A stretch of DNA of 64,000 bases from Ruegeria marina (GCF_900101475.1 NZ_FMZV01000005.1:248001-312000), one strand, 5' to 3'. Shown: positions 1-9,822, numbered from the stretch's first letter. Notes: a model not told the origin generated them from the letters alone. Numbers and translations are program-made.

Positions 1-54
1 GGCGGCACCGGGCTTGCTGGTCATGTTGCCGCGCACGGCACTGGATGCGGTCAT
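1..54 (-). CDS. Start of an unidentified gene (partial)
   Basis: Eighteen codons remain of a leftward gene that runs off the window. Its ATG (54-52) overlaps the TGA of the upstream EamA transporter (53-51) in an ATGA arrangement, which suggests co-transcription and coupled translation. A second in-frame ATG lies at 24. The visible residues (MTASSAVRGN and onward) carry no recognisable motif, so no function is proposed. Confidence 0.4.
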   Translation of the reverse strand, partial: MTASSAVRGNMTSKPGAA

Positions 55-971
55 CCAGGCGTTGCTTGCGCCCGGGAGCGGGCGATGGCCTGCTCGCGCA
101 GGATGACGTAAAGGCCGGCGGCGACGGTGATGCAGATCCCCAGCGCCGCCAGCCCATCGGGCAGGTCGCTGAACACCAGCCAGCCGATGAACGTGGCGAA
201 GGGGATTTCGAGATATTGCATCGGCGCCAGCGTGGCCGAAGGCGCATAGCGCAGCGACCAGGTCATCAGCAGATGCGCGCAGGTGCCCAGAATGCCGATG
301 GCCAGAAGCAGCCAGAGCGTACTGCCCGATATCGGGGTGAAGCTGAGCTGGCCGACCCCGGCGGCGGTGCCGATGAACAGGACCGGGGTGAGCACCACGC
401 TGGCCATTAGGCCCGACACTGCCTGGAGCGCGATCGGGTCGGTGTCCTTGGCCAGTTGCCGGGTGACCAGCATGAAAAGCGCGAAGACCACCGCCACCAC
501 CAGCGGCAGGAGCGCGGGCCAGCCGACCTCGGCGAAACTCGGCTGGATCACCAGCATCGTGCCGATGAACCCCACCACGCAGGCGATGATCCGGCGCGCG
601 CCGACCTCTTCGCCCAGCACGTATCTGCCCAGCAGAAGCATGATGAAGGGCATGACGAAGGCGATAGCGACAGCATCGGCCAACGGCAGGTAACGCAAGG
701 CGGTGAACATCGCCCAGATGCCGATGATATGCAGGCCGGTGCGCAGCGCCGTCAGCCGCAACAGCCGCCCCCGCATCCGCCAGGGCCGGCCGGTGACCAG
801 CACCAGCGGGATCAGCAGCACCGCCTGGATCGCGAAGCGCACCAGCAGAAGCTGTCCGGTCGGCACATGGGCGCCCAGCAGCTTGGCCACCGCGTCCCCC
901 ATGGGGGCGAGGATGCAGAAACCGAGCATCAGGAGAATGCCAAGAACGGGGCGGTCATGGGTCATTCGCAA
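51..971 (-). CDS. EamA-family (DMT superfamily) transporter
   Basis: This 306-residue inner-membrane protein has about ten hydrophobic helices in two repeated EamA halves, the usual architecture of RhaT/YdcZ-like metabolite exporters. The first half begins near residue 10 (VLGILLMLGF) and the second near residue 155 (LLPLVVAVVFALFML). The length is normal for the family. DMT members export amino acids or other small metabolites, but the sequence does not tell the substrate. The gene diverges from the methyltransferase at 1100 and its stop overlaps the start of the next leftward gene. Confidence 0.85.
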   Translation of the reverse strand: MRMTHDRPVLGILLMLGFCILAPMGDAVAKLLGAHVPTGQLLLVRFAIQAVLLIPLVLVTGRPWRMRGRLLRLTALRTGLHIIGIWAMFTALRYLPLADAVAIAFVMPFIMLLLGRYVLGEEVGARRIIACVVGFIGTMLVIQPSFAEVGWPALLPLVVAVVFALFMLVTRQLAKDTDPIALQAVSGLMASVVLTPVLFIGTAAGVGQLSFTPISGSTLWLLLAIGILGTCAHLLMTWSLRYAPSATLAPMQYLEIPFATFIGWLVFSDLPDGLAALGICITVAAGLYVILREQAIARSRAQATPG

Positions 972-1099
972 ACGCTACTGCGTTGCATGTCCGCCGAGAA
1001 GCCATGCCGTTGCGGCAGATCGGATCGCGGGCGTGACATATCCGGTTAGGATTGCGCGGGATTTCTGCTAGACTTGGGGGTGCAGGTCTGAAAGGCAGG

Positions 1100-1918
1100 A
1101 TGGCCATGGGATCGGATAACAGCTTTCATCTTTCGACCGCGGCCGCCGAGGCCTATGACACCAGGAAGGTTCCGGCGATCTTTGGCCCGATGGCCGGGCA
1201 GACGCTGGCGCGGGTGGAGATTGCGCCGGAGGCGCGGGTTCTGGACGTGGCCTGCGGCACGGGCGTGATCGCGCGGCTGGTGCGGGACCGGGTCGGTCCG
1301 GCGGGGCGGGTGACGGGCGCCGACCTGAACCCGGCGATGATCGCGGTGGCGCGGGACAGGGGGCCTGCCGGTGGATTGGGGATCGACTATGTCGTGGCTC
1401 CGGCCGAGGACATGCCTTTCGAGGATGCGGCGTTTGACCTGCTGTTCTGCCAACAGGGGATACAGTTCTTTCCCGACAAACCGGCCGCGCTGCGGGAAAT
1501 GCGCCGCGTGACCGCCCCTGGCGGGCGGCTGGTGCTGACATGCTGGGCCGGAACGCCGCCGTTTTTTCAGGCGATAGGGGCTGCGCTGGAGCGGCACATG
1601 GACAAGGCCGCGGCTGACAAGGCGGTGGAGCCTTTCGCCTGGAATGACGCCAAGATGATTGCGGAGATGATCTCGGCCGCGGGATATGATTGCCCGGCGC
1701 CCGAGCCGTTGACGGTGGAGCGCCGGATCGCCTTTGACAAGGGCGCGATCCGGACCGAGCTGCTGGCGACGCCGAACGAGGCCGCGCTGCTGGAGGCGGG
1801 CGAAGCGGTGATCGGGCGGATCATCGACGAGGTTCTGGCCGAGGTGCGCAGGTTCGAACAAGACGGCCAGTTGCGGATGCCGCAGACCGCGCACCTGTTC
1901 CAGGCCGTCGCGATCTGA
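1100..1918 (+). CDS. Class I SAM-dependent methyltransferase
   Basis: The protein has a Rossmann-fold SAM-binding motif I (VLDVACGTG, about residue 46) and the downstream elements of the UbiE/Methyltransf_11 group, including PAEDMPFEDAAFDLLFC near residue 100. The start is uncertain: ATG at 1100 and ATG at 1106 are in frame, and an AAAGG at 1091-1095 suits 1106 better. A longer frame reaches back to 1052 but lacks a ribosome-binding site. It is a single gene, divergent from the EamA exporter and convergent with sdaA. The methyl acceptor is unknown. Confidence 0.8.
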   Translation: MAMGSDNSFHLSTAAAEAYDTRKVPAIFGPMAGQTLARVEIAPEARVLDVACGTGVIARLVRDRVGPAGRVTGADLNPAMIAVARDRGPAGGLGIDYVVAPAEDMPFEDAAFDLLFCQQGIQFFPDKPAALREMRRVTAPGGRLVLTCWAGTPPFFQAIGAALERHMDKAAADKAVEPFAWNDAKMIAEMISAAGYDCPAPEPLTVERRIAFDKGAIRTELLATPNEAALLEAGEAVIGRIIDEVLAEVRRFEQDGQLRMPQTAHLFQAVAI

Positions 1919-1925
1919 GCCGGTC

Positions 1926-3299
1926 TCAGCAGTTCGGCACGTTGACCGCCAGCCCGCCCAGCGAGGTTTCCTTGTATTTCTCGTTCATGTCTTGGCCCGT
2001 CTGGCGCATGGTCTCGATACAGGCATCCAATGGCACGAAATGCTTGCCATCGCCGCGCAGCGCGAGGCTGGCCGCCGAGACCGCCTTGATCGCGGCGAGC
2101 CCGTTACGCTCGATGCAGGGCACCTGCACCAGCCCCTTGACCGGGTCGCAGGTCATGCCGAGGTGATGTTCCAGTGCGATCTCGGCGGCGTTTTCCACCT
2201 GTTCGGGCGTACCGCCCATCACCGCGCAAAGGCCGGCGGCGGCCATGGCGGCGGCGCTGCCGACTTCGGCCTGGCAACCGGCCTCGGCGCCCGAGATCGA
2301 GGCATTGTACTTGACCAGCCCGCCGATGGCGGCGGCGGTCAGCAGGAAATCCTCGATATGGCTGGGCGAGGCGCCCGGCACATGGTCGAGATAGTAGCGC
2401 AGCACCGCGGGCAGGGTGCCCGCCGCGCCATTGGTGGGCGCGGTCACCACCTGGCCACCGGCGGCGTTCTCCTCGTTCACCGCCATGGCGTAGACGCTCA
2501 TCCAGTCGTTGATCGTGTGCGGCGCGTTCAGGTTCATGCCGCGTTCGGCCATGAGCGCGTCATGGATGCCCTTGGCGCGGCGGCGCACCTTGAGGCCGCC
2601 GGGCAGGATGCCGTCTGTGGCCAGTCCGCGTTCGATGCAGTTGTTCATCACCTCCCAGAGCCGCGCGGTGCCGCGGGCGAGCGAGACCTCGCAGCCGCGC
2701 GCGATCTCGTTGGCGCGTTTCATCTGGGCGATGGACTTGCCCGAGGCGGCGGCCATTTCCAGCATCTCGGCGGCGGATTTGAACGGGAATGGCACCGGCG
2801 GGCCGTCGTTGGTGTCCTTGCCCTGGGCCAGTTCCTCTTCGGTCAGCACGAAGCCGCCGCCAACCGAATAGAACACCTGCCGCAGGATCACGTCGTCCTG
2901 CGCGTCGGTGGCCATCAGGATCATGCCGTTGGCATGTCCGGGCAGGGCGTGGTCGTAGTCGAAGACGAGGTCGGTCTTGGGGTTGAAGGCCAGCACCGGC
3001 AGCCCCTTGGGCGTTACCGTATGGGTGGCGTGGATCGCGGTCAGCGTGGCTTCGGCCTTCTCGTTGTCATAGCTGTCGGGGACAAATCCCGCGAGCCCGA
3101 GAATGGTGGCGCGGTCGGTGGCGTGGCCGACCCCGGTAAAGGCCAGCGAGCCATGCAGTGACCCCTTGACGCCGTGAAAGGCGAAGGGCGAGGCGCGCAT
3201 CATGTCGAGAAAGCGCGCGGCGGCCACCATCGGCCCCATGGTATGCGACGAGGACGGGCCGATGCCCACTTTGAACATGTCGAAGACGGAGAGGAACAT
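1926..3299 (-). CDS. sdaA: L-serine ammonia-lyase (iron-sulfur type)
   Basis: Single-chain bacterial L-serine dehydratase of 457 residues, the normal full length, converting L-serine to pyruvate and ammonia in the cytoplasm. The N-terminal half opens with the family signature [20 protein letters not shown]. The catalytic half carries cysteines expected to bind the oxygen-labile [4Fe-4S] cluster ([29 protein letters not shown]). It lies one base downstream of the glutathione S-transferase gene in the same direction, so the two are probably one transcript. It supplies pyruvate from serine during catabolic growth. Confidence 0.96.
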   Translation of the reverse strand: MFLSVFDMFKVGIGPSSSHTMGPMVAAARFLDMMRASPFAFHGVKGSLHGSLAFTGVGHATDRATILGLAGFVPDSYDNEKAEATLTAIHATHTVTPKGLPVLAFNPKTDLVFDYDHALPGHANGMILMATDAQDDVILRQVFYSVGGGFVLTEEELAQGKDTNDGPPVPFPFKSAAEMLEMAAASGKSIAQMKRANEIARGCEVSLARGTARLWEVMNNCIERGLATDGILPGGLKVRRRAKGIHDALMAERGMNLNAPHTINDWMSVYAMAVNEENAAGGQVVTAPTNGAAGTLPAVLRYYLDHVPGASPSHIEDFLLTAAAIGGLVKYNASISGAEAGCQAEVGSAAAMAAAGLCAVMGGTPEQVENAAEIALEHHLGMTCDPVKGLVQVPCIERNGLAAIKAVSAASLALRGDGKHFVPLDACIETMRQTGQDMNEKYKETSLGGLAVNVPNC

Positions 3300-3300
3300 A

Positions 3301-4002
3301 TCAGGTAGCCGAGCCTTCTGGCGGGTTTGGGTGACGGGGTGAGGTGAAGGGCGTGTCGCCCAGCCCTTCGGCGGATTGCGCCGCGCGGGTGGCGGGATGC
3401 GTTTCGAGCGCGGTCAGGATGCGGGCAAGATGCGGCGTGTCGGAGAGGCGGAACCAGCCGCGGTCGGAAGCTGCGGGATAAAGCGCCATCCAGCGCATCT
3501 GGCAGGCGATATACCAGCCGAGCGCCGAGGGCGCCGCGGGCGAGAGCCAGCGCGGCGCGGTGGCGGCAACGGCGTCGAGCAGCGCCAGATGCGTTGCCAG
3601 CCGCGGGCGCAGGCCCGCACGCAGCGTTTCGGCCTGGTCGGCGGCGATGTATTTCTCGGGGTAGAACAGCATCCTGAGATCGGCATGCAGCGTGTTCGAA
3701 GCAAAGAACAGCCATTTCAGGAAGAGGCTGCGGTCTTCGTCCTGCGGCGCGGGGGCCAGCCCGCCATGTGTATCGGCGAGCCACAACAGGATCGCCGCCG
3801 TCTCGAAGATCGGGCCTTGCGGGGTTTCCAGCACCGGGATCAGCCCGGCGGGATTGAGCGCGCGATACAACGCCGTGTCTTGCGCTCTTGCGGCACGGTC
3901 CACCAGCCGGGTCTCGTAGGGCAGGCCCAGGTGTTCGAGCGCCAGGCGGATCACCAGCGAGGCGTTGTCGGGGGCGTAATGGAGGCGATAGGGCGTGCTC
4001 AT
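3301..4002 (-). CDS. Glutathione S-transferase family protein
   Basis: 233 residues with an N-terminal thioredoxin-like domain (YRLHYAPDNASLVIRLALE, then the glutathione-site segment NPAGLIPVLETPQGPIFETAAIL with the cis-Pro and Glu-Thr/Ser element) and an all-helical C-terminal domain. I chose the ATG at 4002 because it matches where family members begin. A longer frame from 4059 adds an unrelated leader and no better ribosome-binding site. It is immediately upstream of sdaA. It probably conjugates or isomerises electrophiles, and the substrate is unknown. Confidence 0.88.
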   Translation of the reverse strand: MSTPYRLHYAPDNASLVIRLALEHLGLPYETRLVDRAARAQDTALYRALNPAGLIPVLETPQGPIFETAAILLWLADTHGGLAPAPQDEDRSLFLKWLFFASNTLHADLRMLFYPEKYIAADQAETLRAGLRPRLATHLALLDAVAATAPRWLSPAAPSALGWYIACQMRWMALYPAASDRGWFRLSDTPHLARILTALETHPATRAAQSAEGLGDTPFTSPRHPNPPEGSAT

Positions 4003-4083
4003 GAGGGGGATATAGGATGTGGCCGCGATTCTGCATTTGCCGATTGCGACGTTTCCCATCGGAAACGCGTAGGTTTCCGTGGA

Positions 4084-4860
4084 TCAGGGCTTTTGAGCAT
4101 GGCAGACGAAATGGGTGAGGGAGAAGAAGAACCGGCCGTCGCGCGCCAGGTCCCGCTGTTCCTTCGCCCATGCGCCGGCATCGGCGTCGGTCATGGCGCC
4201 GGTCTGCACCGCGTAGCCGGTCATCAGGCGGATCATCATCGCGGCCAGCCCGTCCGGGCGCAGTTGGGTATCGCTGAAGGGGACGGGCGTCACCGCAAAC
4301 AGGCGAAATCCGACCTCGGTCAGCACTGCCGGAAGCCGCGCGGGCACATCGCGGCAGGCGACATGCCGATCCCAGATGCGGCACATCTCGGCCATCCGCG
4401 CGGGCTCGTCGCTGTGCCAGGTCAGCGTGTCCCAGTGCATGTCCCCTATGACTAGCCGACCACCGGGTTTCAGGACACGAAAGAGTTCGCAGAGCGGGGG
4501 GCGCATGTCGTCGAAATATTCGAACACCTGGAGGGACACGGCCCCGTCGAGGCTGGCATCGGCGAAGGGCAGCGTTTCGGCGCGGCCCTGCTCAAAACCG
4601 ACGTTGCCGCGACCCGCGCAGCGGGCGCGCGCGAGGTCGAGCATGTCGGGGCTGGGGTCGAGGCCGAGCACATGGCCGCTGTCACCCACGGCGCGGGCCA
4701 GGTCGAGCGTGAGCAGCCCGTTGCCACATCCCAGGTCAAGCAGCCTTTCGCCGGGCGCCGGGGCCAGCGTGTCGAAACTGGCGCGGCGCCTGCGGGTGAT
4801 ATCGGCCCCCTGATAGGCGTCTTCCAGAACGCGGGCGGTGTCATGACCGAATTTCAGCAT
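4084..4860 (-). CDS. Class I SAM-dependent methyltransferase
   Basis: 258 residues with SAM motif I LLDLGCGNGLLTLDLA near residue 41, the acidic motif LGLDPSPDML, and a post-motif segment FRVLKPGGRLVIGDMHWDT typical of UbiE/arsenite-methyltransferase-like Methyltransf_11 enzymes. It has no CxC-type arsenic-binding cysteines, so an ArsM role is not supported. It stands alone leftward, with 81 bases to the GST start downstream. The acceptor is unknown. Confidence 0.8.
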   Translation of the reverse strand: MLKFGHDTARVLEDAYQGADITRRRRASFDTLAPAPGERLLDLGCGNGLLTLDLARAVGDSGHVLGLDPSPDMLDLARARCAGRGNVGFEQGRAETLPFADASLDGAVSLQVFEYFDDMRPPLCELFRVLKPGGRLVIGDMHWDTLTWHSDEPARMAEMCRIWDRHVACRDVPARLPAVLTEVGFRLFAVTPVPFSDTQLRPDGLAAMMIRLMTGYAVQTGAMTDADAGAWAKEQRDLARDGRFFFSLTHFVCHAQKP

Positions 4861-5021
4861 GCAAGCGTCCTCCCCCGATAGAGCGGGATCCTAGCAGAAA
4901 TCGCCCCTGTGGTCGATGCGCCGGCCCCGATCTGACCGCATTCGGATTTGGATGGGATCAAGGATTGCCGGCCCGTCGCCCTTGGGCGTTCAAGCCGGTC
5001 GGACACCCGAGTGGACAATGT

Positions 5022-6206
5022 TCAGGCGGCGCGCCCGGCTATGGCCGTGCCAGCCGCGTGGCCCGAGGACCAGGCCCATTGGAAGTTGTAGCCGCCGAGC
5101 CAGCCGGTGACGTCCACCGCCTCGCCGATCGCATAAAGACCGGGAAAGGATTTCGCCGCCATCGTGCGGGCATGGAGCGCGTCGGTGTCGATGCCGCCGA
5201 GCGTCACTTCGGCGGTGCGGTAGCCCTCGGTACCCGAAGGGGTCAGGCGCCAGTCGTGCAGCGCGTCGGTGAGCGCGCGCAAGGTGGCGTCCGACTGGTC
5301 GGCGAGGCGCCCGGCCAGACCCAGTTGTGGCGCCAGCGCCTCGACCAGGCGGGCGGGCAGGTGGCGGGCGAGTTCGGTGGTCAGGTCGCGGCGGCCTGCC
5401 GCCTGCCGCTGGTCGCGCAGCGCCGTGTAGAGGTCCTGGTCCGGGGCCAGGTCGATCCGGATCTCCTCGCCCTCGCGCCAGTAGGAGGAGAGTTGCAACA
5501 CCGCCGGGCCGCTGAGGCCGCGATGGGTGAAGAGCAGCGCCTCGTCGAAACTGGCGCGGGCGTTCGACAGGCGGACGGGCAGGGCGACACCGGCGAGCGC
5601 GGCGAACCGGCCCTCGGGAAAGGTGAAGGGGACAAGGCCAGCGCGGGTTTCGGTGACCGGCAGGCCGAACTGCCGGGCGATGTCATAGGCCAGGCCCGTG
5701 GCGCCCATCTTGGGGATCGACTTGCCGCCGGTGGCCAGCACCAGGTTGCGGGCGTTTAGGCGTTCCGTCCGGCCCTCGCGCTCGACGGTCAGGGAGAAGC
5801 GCCCATCGGCATGGGACAGATCCTTGAGGCTGGTGTTCAGCCAGAGGGTAGCGCCCGCGCGCTCCATCTCCGAGAGCAGCAGGGCGATGACCTGTTTGGC
5901 CGAGCCGTCGCAAAACAGTTGGCCCAGGGTCTTTTCATGCCAGGCGATGCCATGGCGGTTCACCAGGTCGATGAAATCCCACTGCGTGTAGCGTGCCAGG
6001 GCCGATTTGCAGAAATGCGGGTTCTGCGACAGGAAATTCTCGGGCCCGGCGTGAAGGTTGGTGAAGTTGCACCGCCCGCCGCCGGAAATGCGGATCTTTT
6101 CCCCCGGTGCGCGGGCATGGTCGAGCACCAGCGTGCCCGGCCCGGCAAAAGCCGCGCACATCATGCCGGCGGCCCCGGCACCCAGGATGATCGTGTTCAG
6201 ATGCAT
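5022..6206 (-). CDS. BaiN/HI0933-family NAD(P)/FAD-dependent oxidoreductase
   Basis: 394 residues. The N-terminus has the FAD Rossmann motif GAGAAGMMCA (residues 8-17), followed by the family signature KIRISGGGRCNFTN and a second dinucleotide-contact segment VLATGGKSIPKMGATG. The C-terminal GGYNFQWAWSSGHAAG closes the FAD site. The start at 6206 (ATGCATCTG) gives the canonical N-terminus. The same frame stays open upstream through the neighbouring exporter gene, but that stretch is only a shadow. Family members are soluble flavoproteins of mostly unassigned function; BaiN reduces bile-acid intermediates in gut bacteria, which need not apply here. Confidence 0.9.
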   Translation of the reverse strand: MHLNTIILGAGAAGMMCAAFAGPGTLVLDHARAPGEKIRISGGGRCNFTNLHAGPENFLSQNPHFCKSALARYTQWDFIDLVNRHGIAWHEKTLGQLFCDGSAKQVIALLLSEMERAGATLWLNTSLKDLSHADGRFSLTVEREGRTERLNARNLVLATGGKSIPKMGATGLAYDIARQFGLPVTETRAGLVPFTFPEGRFAALAGVALPVRLSNARASFDEALLFTHRGLSGPAVLQLSSYWREGEEIRIDLAPDQDLYTALRDQRQAAGRRDLTTELARHLPARLVEALAPQLGLAGRLADQSDATLRALTDALHDWRLTPSGTEGYRTAEVTLGGIDTDALHARTMAAKSFPGLYAIGEAVDVTGWLGGYNFQWAWSSGHAAGTAIAGRAA

Positions 6207-6247
6207 GTGCCGGGGGTGCCGCAAGCGGCGCGATTTGGCAAGGGGGC

Positions 6248-7132
6248 TCAGGCCATCGGCGGGATCGCGGGTTTGCGGCGCATGCCGCTGAGCGCGTTGA
6301 GCGCGACCGCGCCCAGGATGATCGCGCCGCCCGAGAGCGTGCCGGGGCTGGCCTCTTCGCCCAGCAGCAGCCAGACCCAGACCGGCGCCAGCATCGACTC
6401 GATCATGGTGATCAGCGTCAGTTCGGCGGCGGGCACCACCTGGCTGCCCATCGTGTAGAGCGCCATGCCCACCGCCAGCAGCCCCGCGCCCATCGCCATG
6501 GCGATGGCGATGTCGCGGGCGGGCACGATGAGCGGCTGGCCGGTGAGCCCAAGCATCACCAGCGCCACGACCATCGACAACATGCCGCCGATGGCGACGG
6601 CGGGCATCATGTCGCCCAGGCGGCCCCAGCGCAGCGCCAGGGTGAAGAGCGCAAAGCCGAGCGCCGAGGCGAGCGCGGCGAGATTGCCGGCCAGCGCCCC
6701 GAGCGCCAGCCCCTCGCGCACCATCACCACCAGACCGGCCAGCGCGAAGGCGATGGCAAGCCAGGTGGCGGGCCGCACGGTTTCGCGCAGCACCACCCAG
6801 CTGAGCGCCGCAGCCAGAAAGGGCGAGGCGGCGAACAGGAACACGGCATTGGCCACGGTGGTGGACTGGATGGCGAAGATCGCGCCCGAAAAGGCCAGCA
6901 CCAGCCCGAACCCGCCCATCAGCCCCGCCCGTCCGGTGGCGCGCAGGGCCGGAACGATGGGTTTGCGCTTGCGCCATGCGACAAAGGCCAGCAGGGCAGG
7001 CACCATCGCCGCCGAGCGCCAGAACAGGATTGCCCAGGTTCCGGCCTCTTCGATCTGACGGATGGCAAGGCCCAGCAGCGACCAGAGAATGGCGGCGGCC
7101 GCCACCAGAATGACACCTGTCGAGTAATTCAT
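6248..7132 (-). CDS. EamA-family (DMT superfamily) transporter
   Basis: 294 residues and about ten transmembrane helices in two EamA repeats (first from GVILVAAAAILWSLLGLAI, second from about residue 150). The start ATG at 7132 places the first helix at the N-terminus; upstream codons in frame are not protein-like. It is 41 bases upstream of the flavoprotein gene and divergent from the ftsW block. It is probably a small-metabolite exporter of unknown substrate. In relatives murD often precedes ftsW, so its presence here marks a break in the cell-wall cluster. Confidence 0.87.
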   Translation of the reverse strand: MNYSTGVILVAAAAILWSLLGLAIRQIEEAGTWAILFWRSAAMVPALLAFVAWRKRKPIVPALRATGRAGLMGGFGLVLAFSGAIFAIQSTTVANAVFLFAASPFLAAALSWVVLRETVRPATWLAIAFALAGLVVMVREGLALGALAGNLAALASALGFALFTLALRWGRLGDMMPAVAIGGMLSMVVALVMLGLTGQPLIVPARDIAIAMAMGAGLLAVGMALYTMGSQVVPAAELTLITMIESMLAPVWVWLLLGEEASPGTLSGGAIILGAVALNALSGMRRKPAIPPMA

Positions 7133-7393
7133 GCCGCGCGCCCTCTGCCTGTTTGCGCGCGATGTTGGCTGCGGCTGGCCGATGCGTCTGTTCCGTTCGC
7201 GACGCGATCCGCCGCAAAAGACTGGTGGTTCAGGGTGTTGCGAGGCCGGTCCCGGCGTTGGGCGCACTGGGCCGGGTGCGGATGTCCCTCATGGTATCCG
7301 CGTTTGCAAAACGCGTCATTGTCGCGGTTCGGATGGAGTTTTGGGGATCGGCAGGGGGACGGTCAAGGACGACTGACGCTTCAAGGCGGAACC
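7133..7393. other. Intergenic region between the EamA exporter and the ftsW block
   Basis: This divergent gap should hold promoters for both directions. I see no convincing -35/-10 pair, hairpin or repeat. Frames that stay open across it (for example from 7153 in the ftsW frame) have arginine-rich shadow composition and no family resemblance. Confidence 0.5.
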
Positions 7394-7525
7394 ATGCCGC
7401 CGACAGACAAAGAGGCTGGCACGAATGGCGCCTTTGCAGTACTCTGGCCGCAGATCCGGCGCGAACCGGGCACGAAGACCCCGAACAGGGGCGCGAACGA
7501 GGCAGAAACGGCAGTGGTGGCATGA
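7394..7525 (+). CDS. Possible 43-residue leader ORF coupled to ftsW
   Basis: A short frame, MPPTDKEAGTNGAFAVLWPQ and onward, begins six bases after AAGGCGG (7383-7389), a good Shine-Dalgarno sequence. Its TGA (7523-7525) overlaps the ftsW ATG (7522-7524). That pattern fits translational coupling, although ftsW itself has no strong ribosome-binding site. The peptide is hydrophilic and matches nothing I know. It could equally be an untranslated leader, so confidence is low. Confidence 0.3.
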   Translation: MPPTDKEAGTNGAFAVLWPQIRREPGTKTPNRGANEAETAVVA

Positions 7526-8685
7526 CCGACATGGTGTATGGGGCCGTCCCCGAACGGGGCGGCGAACCGATTCTTCCCAAGTGGTGGCGGACGCTCGACA
7601 AATGGTCGATGTCCTGCGTGCTGATCCTGTTCGGGATCGGGCTGCTCCTGGGGCTTGCGGCCTCGCCGCCGCTGGCTGCGCGCAACGATTTCCAGCCGTT
7701 CCACTATGTTCAGCGGCAGGCCTTCTTTGGCGGGCTGGCCATTCTGGCGATGCTGCTCACCTCGATGATGTCGCCCACGCTGGTGCGGCGGCTGGCGGTG
7801 CTGGGCTTTCTGGGCTCCTTCGTGGCGCTGGCGCTTCTGCCCGTCTTCGGCACCGATTTCGGCAAGGGTGCGGTGCGCTGGTATTCGCTGGGCTTCGCCT
7901 CGGTGCAGCCCTCCGAGTTTCTCAAGCCCGGGTTCATGGTGGTGGCGGCCTGGCTGTTTGCCGCCTCGCAGGAGATCAACGGGCCGCCGGGGCGGCTGTG
8001 GTCCTTCTCGCTGTGCATGGCGATCGTGATGATGCTGGTGATGCAGCCGGATTTCGGGCAGGCCTGCCTGGTGCTGTTCGGCTGGGGTGTGATGTATTTC
8101 GTGGCCGGCGCGCCGATGCTGCTGCTGGTCATGATGGCCGGTGTGGTGGTTCTGGGCGGCATGGTGGCCTATTCCAATTCCGAGCATTTCGCCCGCCGCA
8201 TCGACGGGTTTCTGAACCCCGATGTCGATCCCACGACCCAGCTGGGATATGCCACCAACGCGATCCGCGAGGGCGGGCTGTTCGGCGTCGGCGTTGGCGA
8301 AGGGCAGGTGAAATGGTCGCTGCCGGATGCGCATACCGATTTCATCATCGCGGTGGCGGCCGAGGAATACGGGCTGGTGCTGGTGCTGATCATCATTGCG
8401 CTCTATGCCTTGATCGTGGTGCGCTCGCTGTTTCGGCTAATGCGTGAGCGGGACATGTTCATCCGTCTTGCCGGGACCGGCCTGGCCTGCATCTTTGGCG
8501 TGCAGGCGATGATCAACATGGGCGTGGCGGTGCGACTGCTTCCCGCCAAGGGCATGACGCTGCCGTTCGTGAGCTATGGCGGCTCGTCCCTCATCGCGGG
8601 CGGTATTGCGGTCGGGATGCTTCTGTGTTTCACCCGCAGCCGCCCGCAGGGAGAGCTCGGCGATCTGTTGCGCGGGCGTGGATGA
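7522..8685 (+). CDS. ftsW: FtsW, SEDS-family peptidoglycan glycosyltransferase of the divisome
   Basis: 387-residue polytopic membrane protein of the SEDS family, which polymerises lipid II at the septum with its partner PBP3/FtsI. It has the conserved segments FGKGAVRWYSLGFASVQPSEFLKPGF (residues about 112-137), GYATNAIREGGLFGVGVGEG, DFIIAVAAEEYG and the C-terminal LPFVSYGGSSLIAGG. The ATG at 7522 gives the family-like cytoplasmic N-terminus; the longer frame from 7153 does not. It heads the rightward block and murG follows 42 bases later. Confidence 0.97.
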   Translation: MTDMVYGAVPERGGEPILPKWWRTLDKWSMSCVLILFGIGLLLGLAASPPLAARNDFQPFHYVQRQAFFGGLAILAMLLTSMMSPTLVRRLAVLGFLGSFVALALLPVFGTDFGKGAVRWYSLGFASVQPSEFLKPGFMVVAAWLFAASQEINGPPGRLWSFSLCMAIVMMLVMQPDFGQACLVLFGWGVMYFVAGAPMLLLVMMAGVVVLGGMVAYSNSEHFARRIDGFLNPDVDPTTQLGYATNAIREGGLFGVGVGEGQVKWSLPDAHTDFIIAVAAEEYGLVLVLIIIALYALIVVRSLFRLMRERDMFIRLAGTGLACIFGVQAMINMGVAVRLLPAKGMTLPFVSYGGSSLIAGGIAVGMLLCFTRSRPQGELGDLLRGRG

Positions 8686-8727
8686 TACAGGCCCGGAACA
8701 GCCGGGGCAGATGAACGGGCGGGCAGG

Positions 8728-9822
8728 ATGACGCAGAAATACCTGATGATCGCGGCAGGCGGAACCGGGGGGCACATGTTCCCCGCGCAGGCGCTGGCCG
8801 AGGCGATGCTGCGCAAGGGCTGGCGGGTACGCCTGTCCACCGACGCCCGCGGTGCGCGCTATACCGGGGGCTTTCCGCACACGACCGAGATCGTGCAGGT
8901 TTCGAGCGCCACATTCGCGCGGGGCGGTCTTGTGGCCAAGGCGATGGTTGCGCCCCGTATCGCGGCGGGCGTTCTGTCGATGGCGCGGCAGATGCGCCGC
9001 GACCGGCCTGACGTGGTGGTGGGCTTTGGCGGTTACCCGTCGGTTCCGGCGCTGGCGGCGGCGACGCTGCTGGGCGTGCCCCGAATGATTCATGAACAGA
9101 ACGGCGTGCTGGGGCGGGTGAACCAGATGTTCGCCAAGCGCGTGGCGCAGGTGGCCTGCGGTGTCTGGCCGACGGATCTGCCCGAGGGCGCCAATGGCAT
9201 ACATGTGGGCAATCCGGTGCGGGGCGCGGTGCTGGAGCGCGCCGGTGCGGCCTATATCGCGCCCGGTCCCTATCCGATGTCGGTTCTGGTGATGGGCGGC
9301 AGCCAGGGGGCGCGCATTCTGAGCGATGTGGTGCCCGAGGCCATCGCGGCACTGCCGGACGAAATGCGACAGTACATCCGGGTATCGCATCAGGCGCGCG
9401 ACGAGGACGGGCCGCGGGTGACCGAATTCTACGCCGCCCATGGCATCGACGCCGATGTGCAGCCCTTCTTCAAGGATATTCCCCGGCGCATGTCCGAGGC
9501 GCAGCTGGTGATCAGCCGGGCGGGCGCGTCGAGCGTGGCCGATATCAGCGTGATCGGGCGGCCCTCGATCCTGATCCCCTATGCGGCGGCGGCGGGCGAT
9601 CACCAGACCGCCAATGCGCGCGGGCTGACCGGCGCCAATGCCGCGATCCTGATCCCAGAAAGCGCTCTGAGCGTCGAGGCGCTGTCGGCGCAGATCGCCG
9701 CGGTGCTGTCCAATCCGGACGCGGCCCTGCAGATGGCCAATGCGGCCCTGTCGGTGGGCGCGCCGGATGCAACCGAACGCCTGGTGCAGCTGGTCGAGCA
9801 GCTGGCCGAAAAGGAGACATGA
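8728..9822 (+). CDS. murG: MurG, lipid II synthase
   Basis: 364-residue peripheral membrane GT-B glycosyltransferase that adds GlcNAc from UDP-GlcNAc to lipid I. The N-terminal G-loop [15 protein letters not shown] is at about residues 11-25. A second conserved set is present ([35 protein letters not shown]) and the UDP-binding C-terminal domain has [22 protein letters not shown]. The stop overlaps the murC start by four bases (ATGA), so the two are translationally coupled. Confidence 0.97.
   Translation: MTQKYLMIAAGGTGGHMFPAQALAEAMLRKGWRVRLSTDARGARYTGGFPHTTEIVQVSSATFARGGLVAKAMVAPRIAAGVLSMARQMRRDRPDVVVGFGGYPSVPALAAATLLGVPRMIHEQNGVLGRVNQMFAKRVAQVACGVWPTDLPEGANGIHVGNPVRGAVLERAGAAYIAPGPYPMSVLVMGGSQGARILSDVVPEAIAALPDEMRQYIRVSHQARDEDGPRVTEFYAAHGIDADVQPFFKDIPRRMSEAQLVISRAGASSVADISVIGRPSILIPYAAAAGDHQTANARGLTGANAAILIPESALSVEALSAQIAAVLSNPDAALQMANAALSVGAPDATERLVQLVEQLAEKET

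Noticed and set aside
3200-4384. A 394-codon minus-strand frame crossing sdaA and the GST gene
   Set aside because: It is a shadow of two real genes in another frame, with low-complexity arginine/proline composition.
5022-7217. A 731-codon open frame on the minus strand covering the flavoprotein and the exporter region
   Set aside because: Only 5022-6206 has flavoprotein sequence. The upstream half is the antiphase shadow of the EamA gene at 6248-7132 and has Arg/Gly/His-rich composition.
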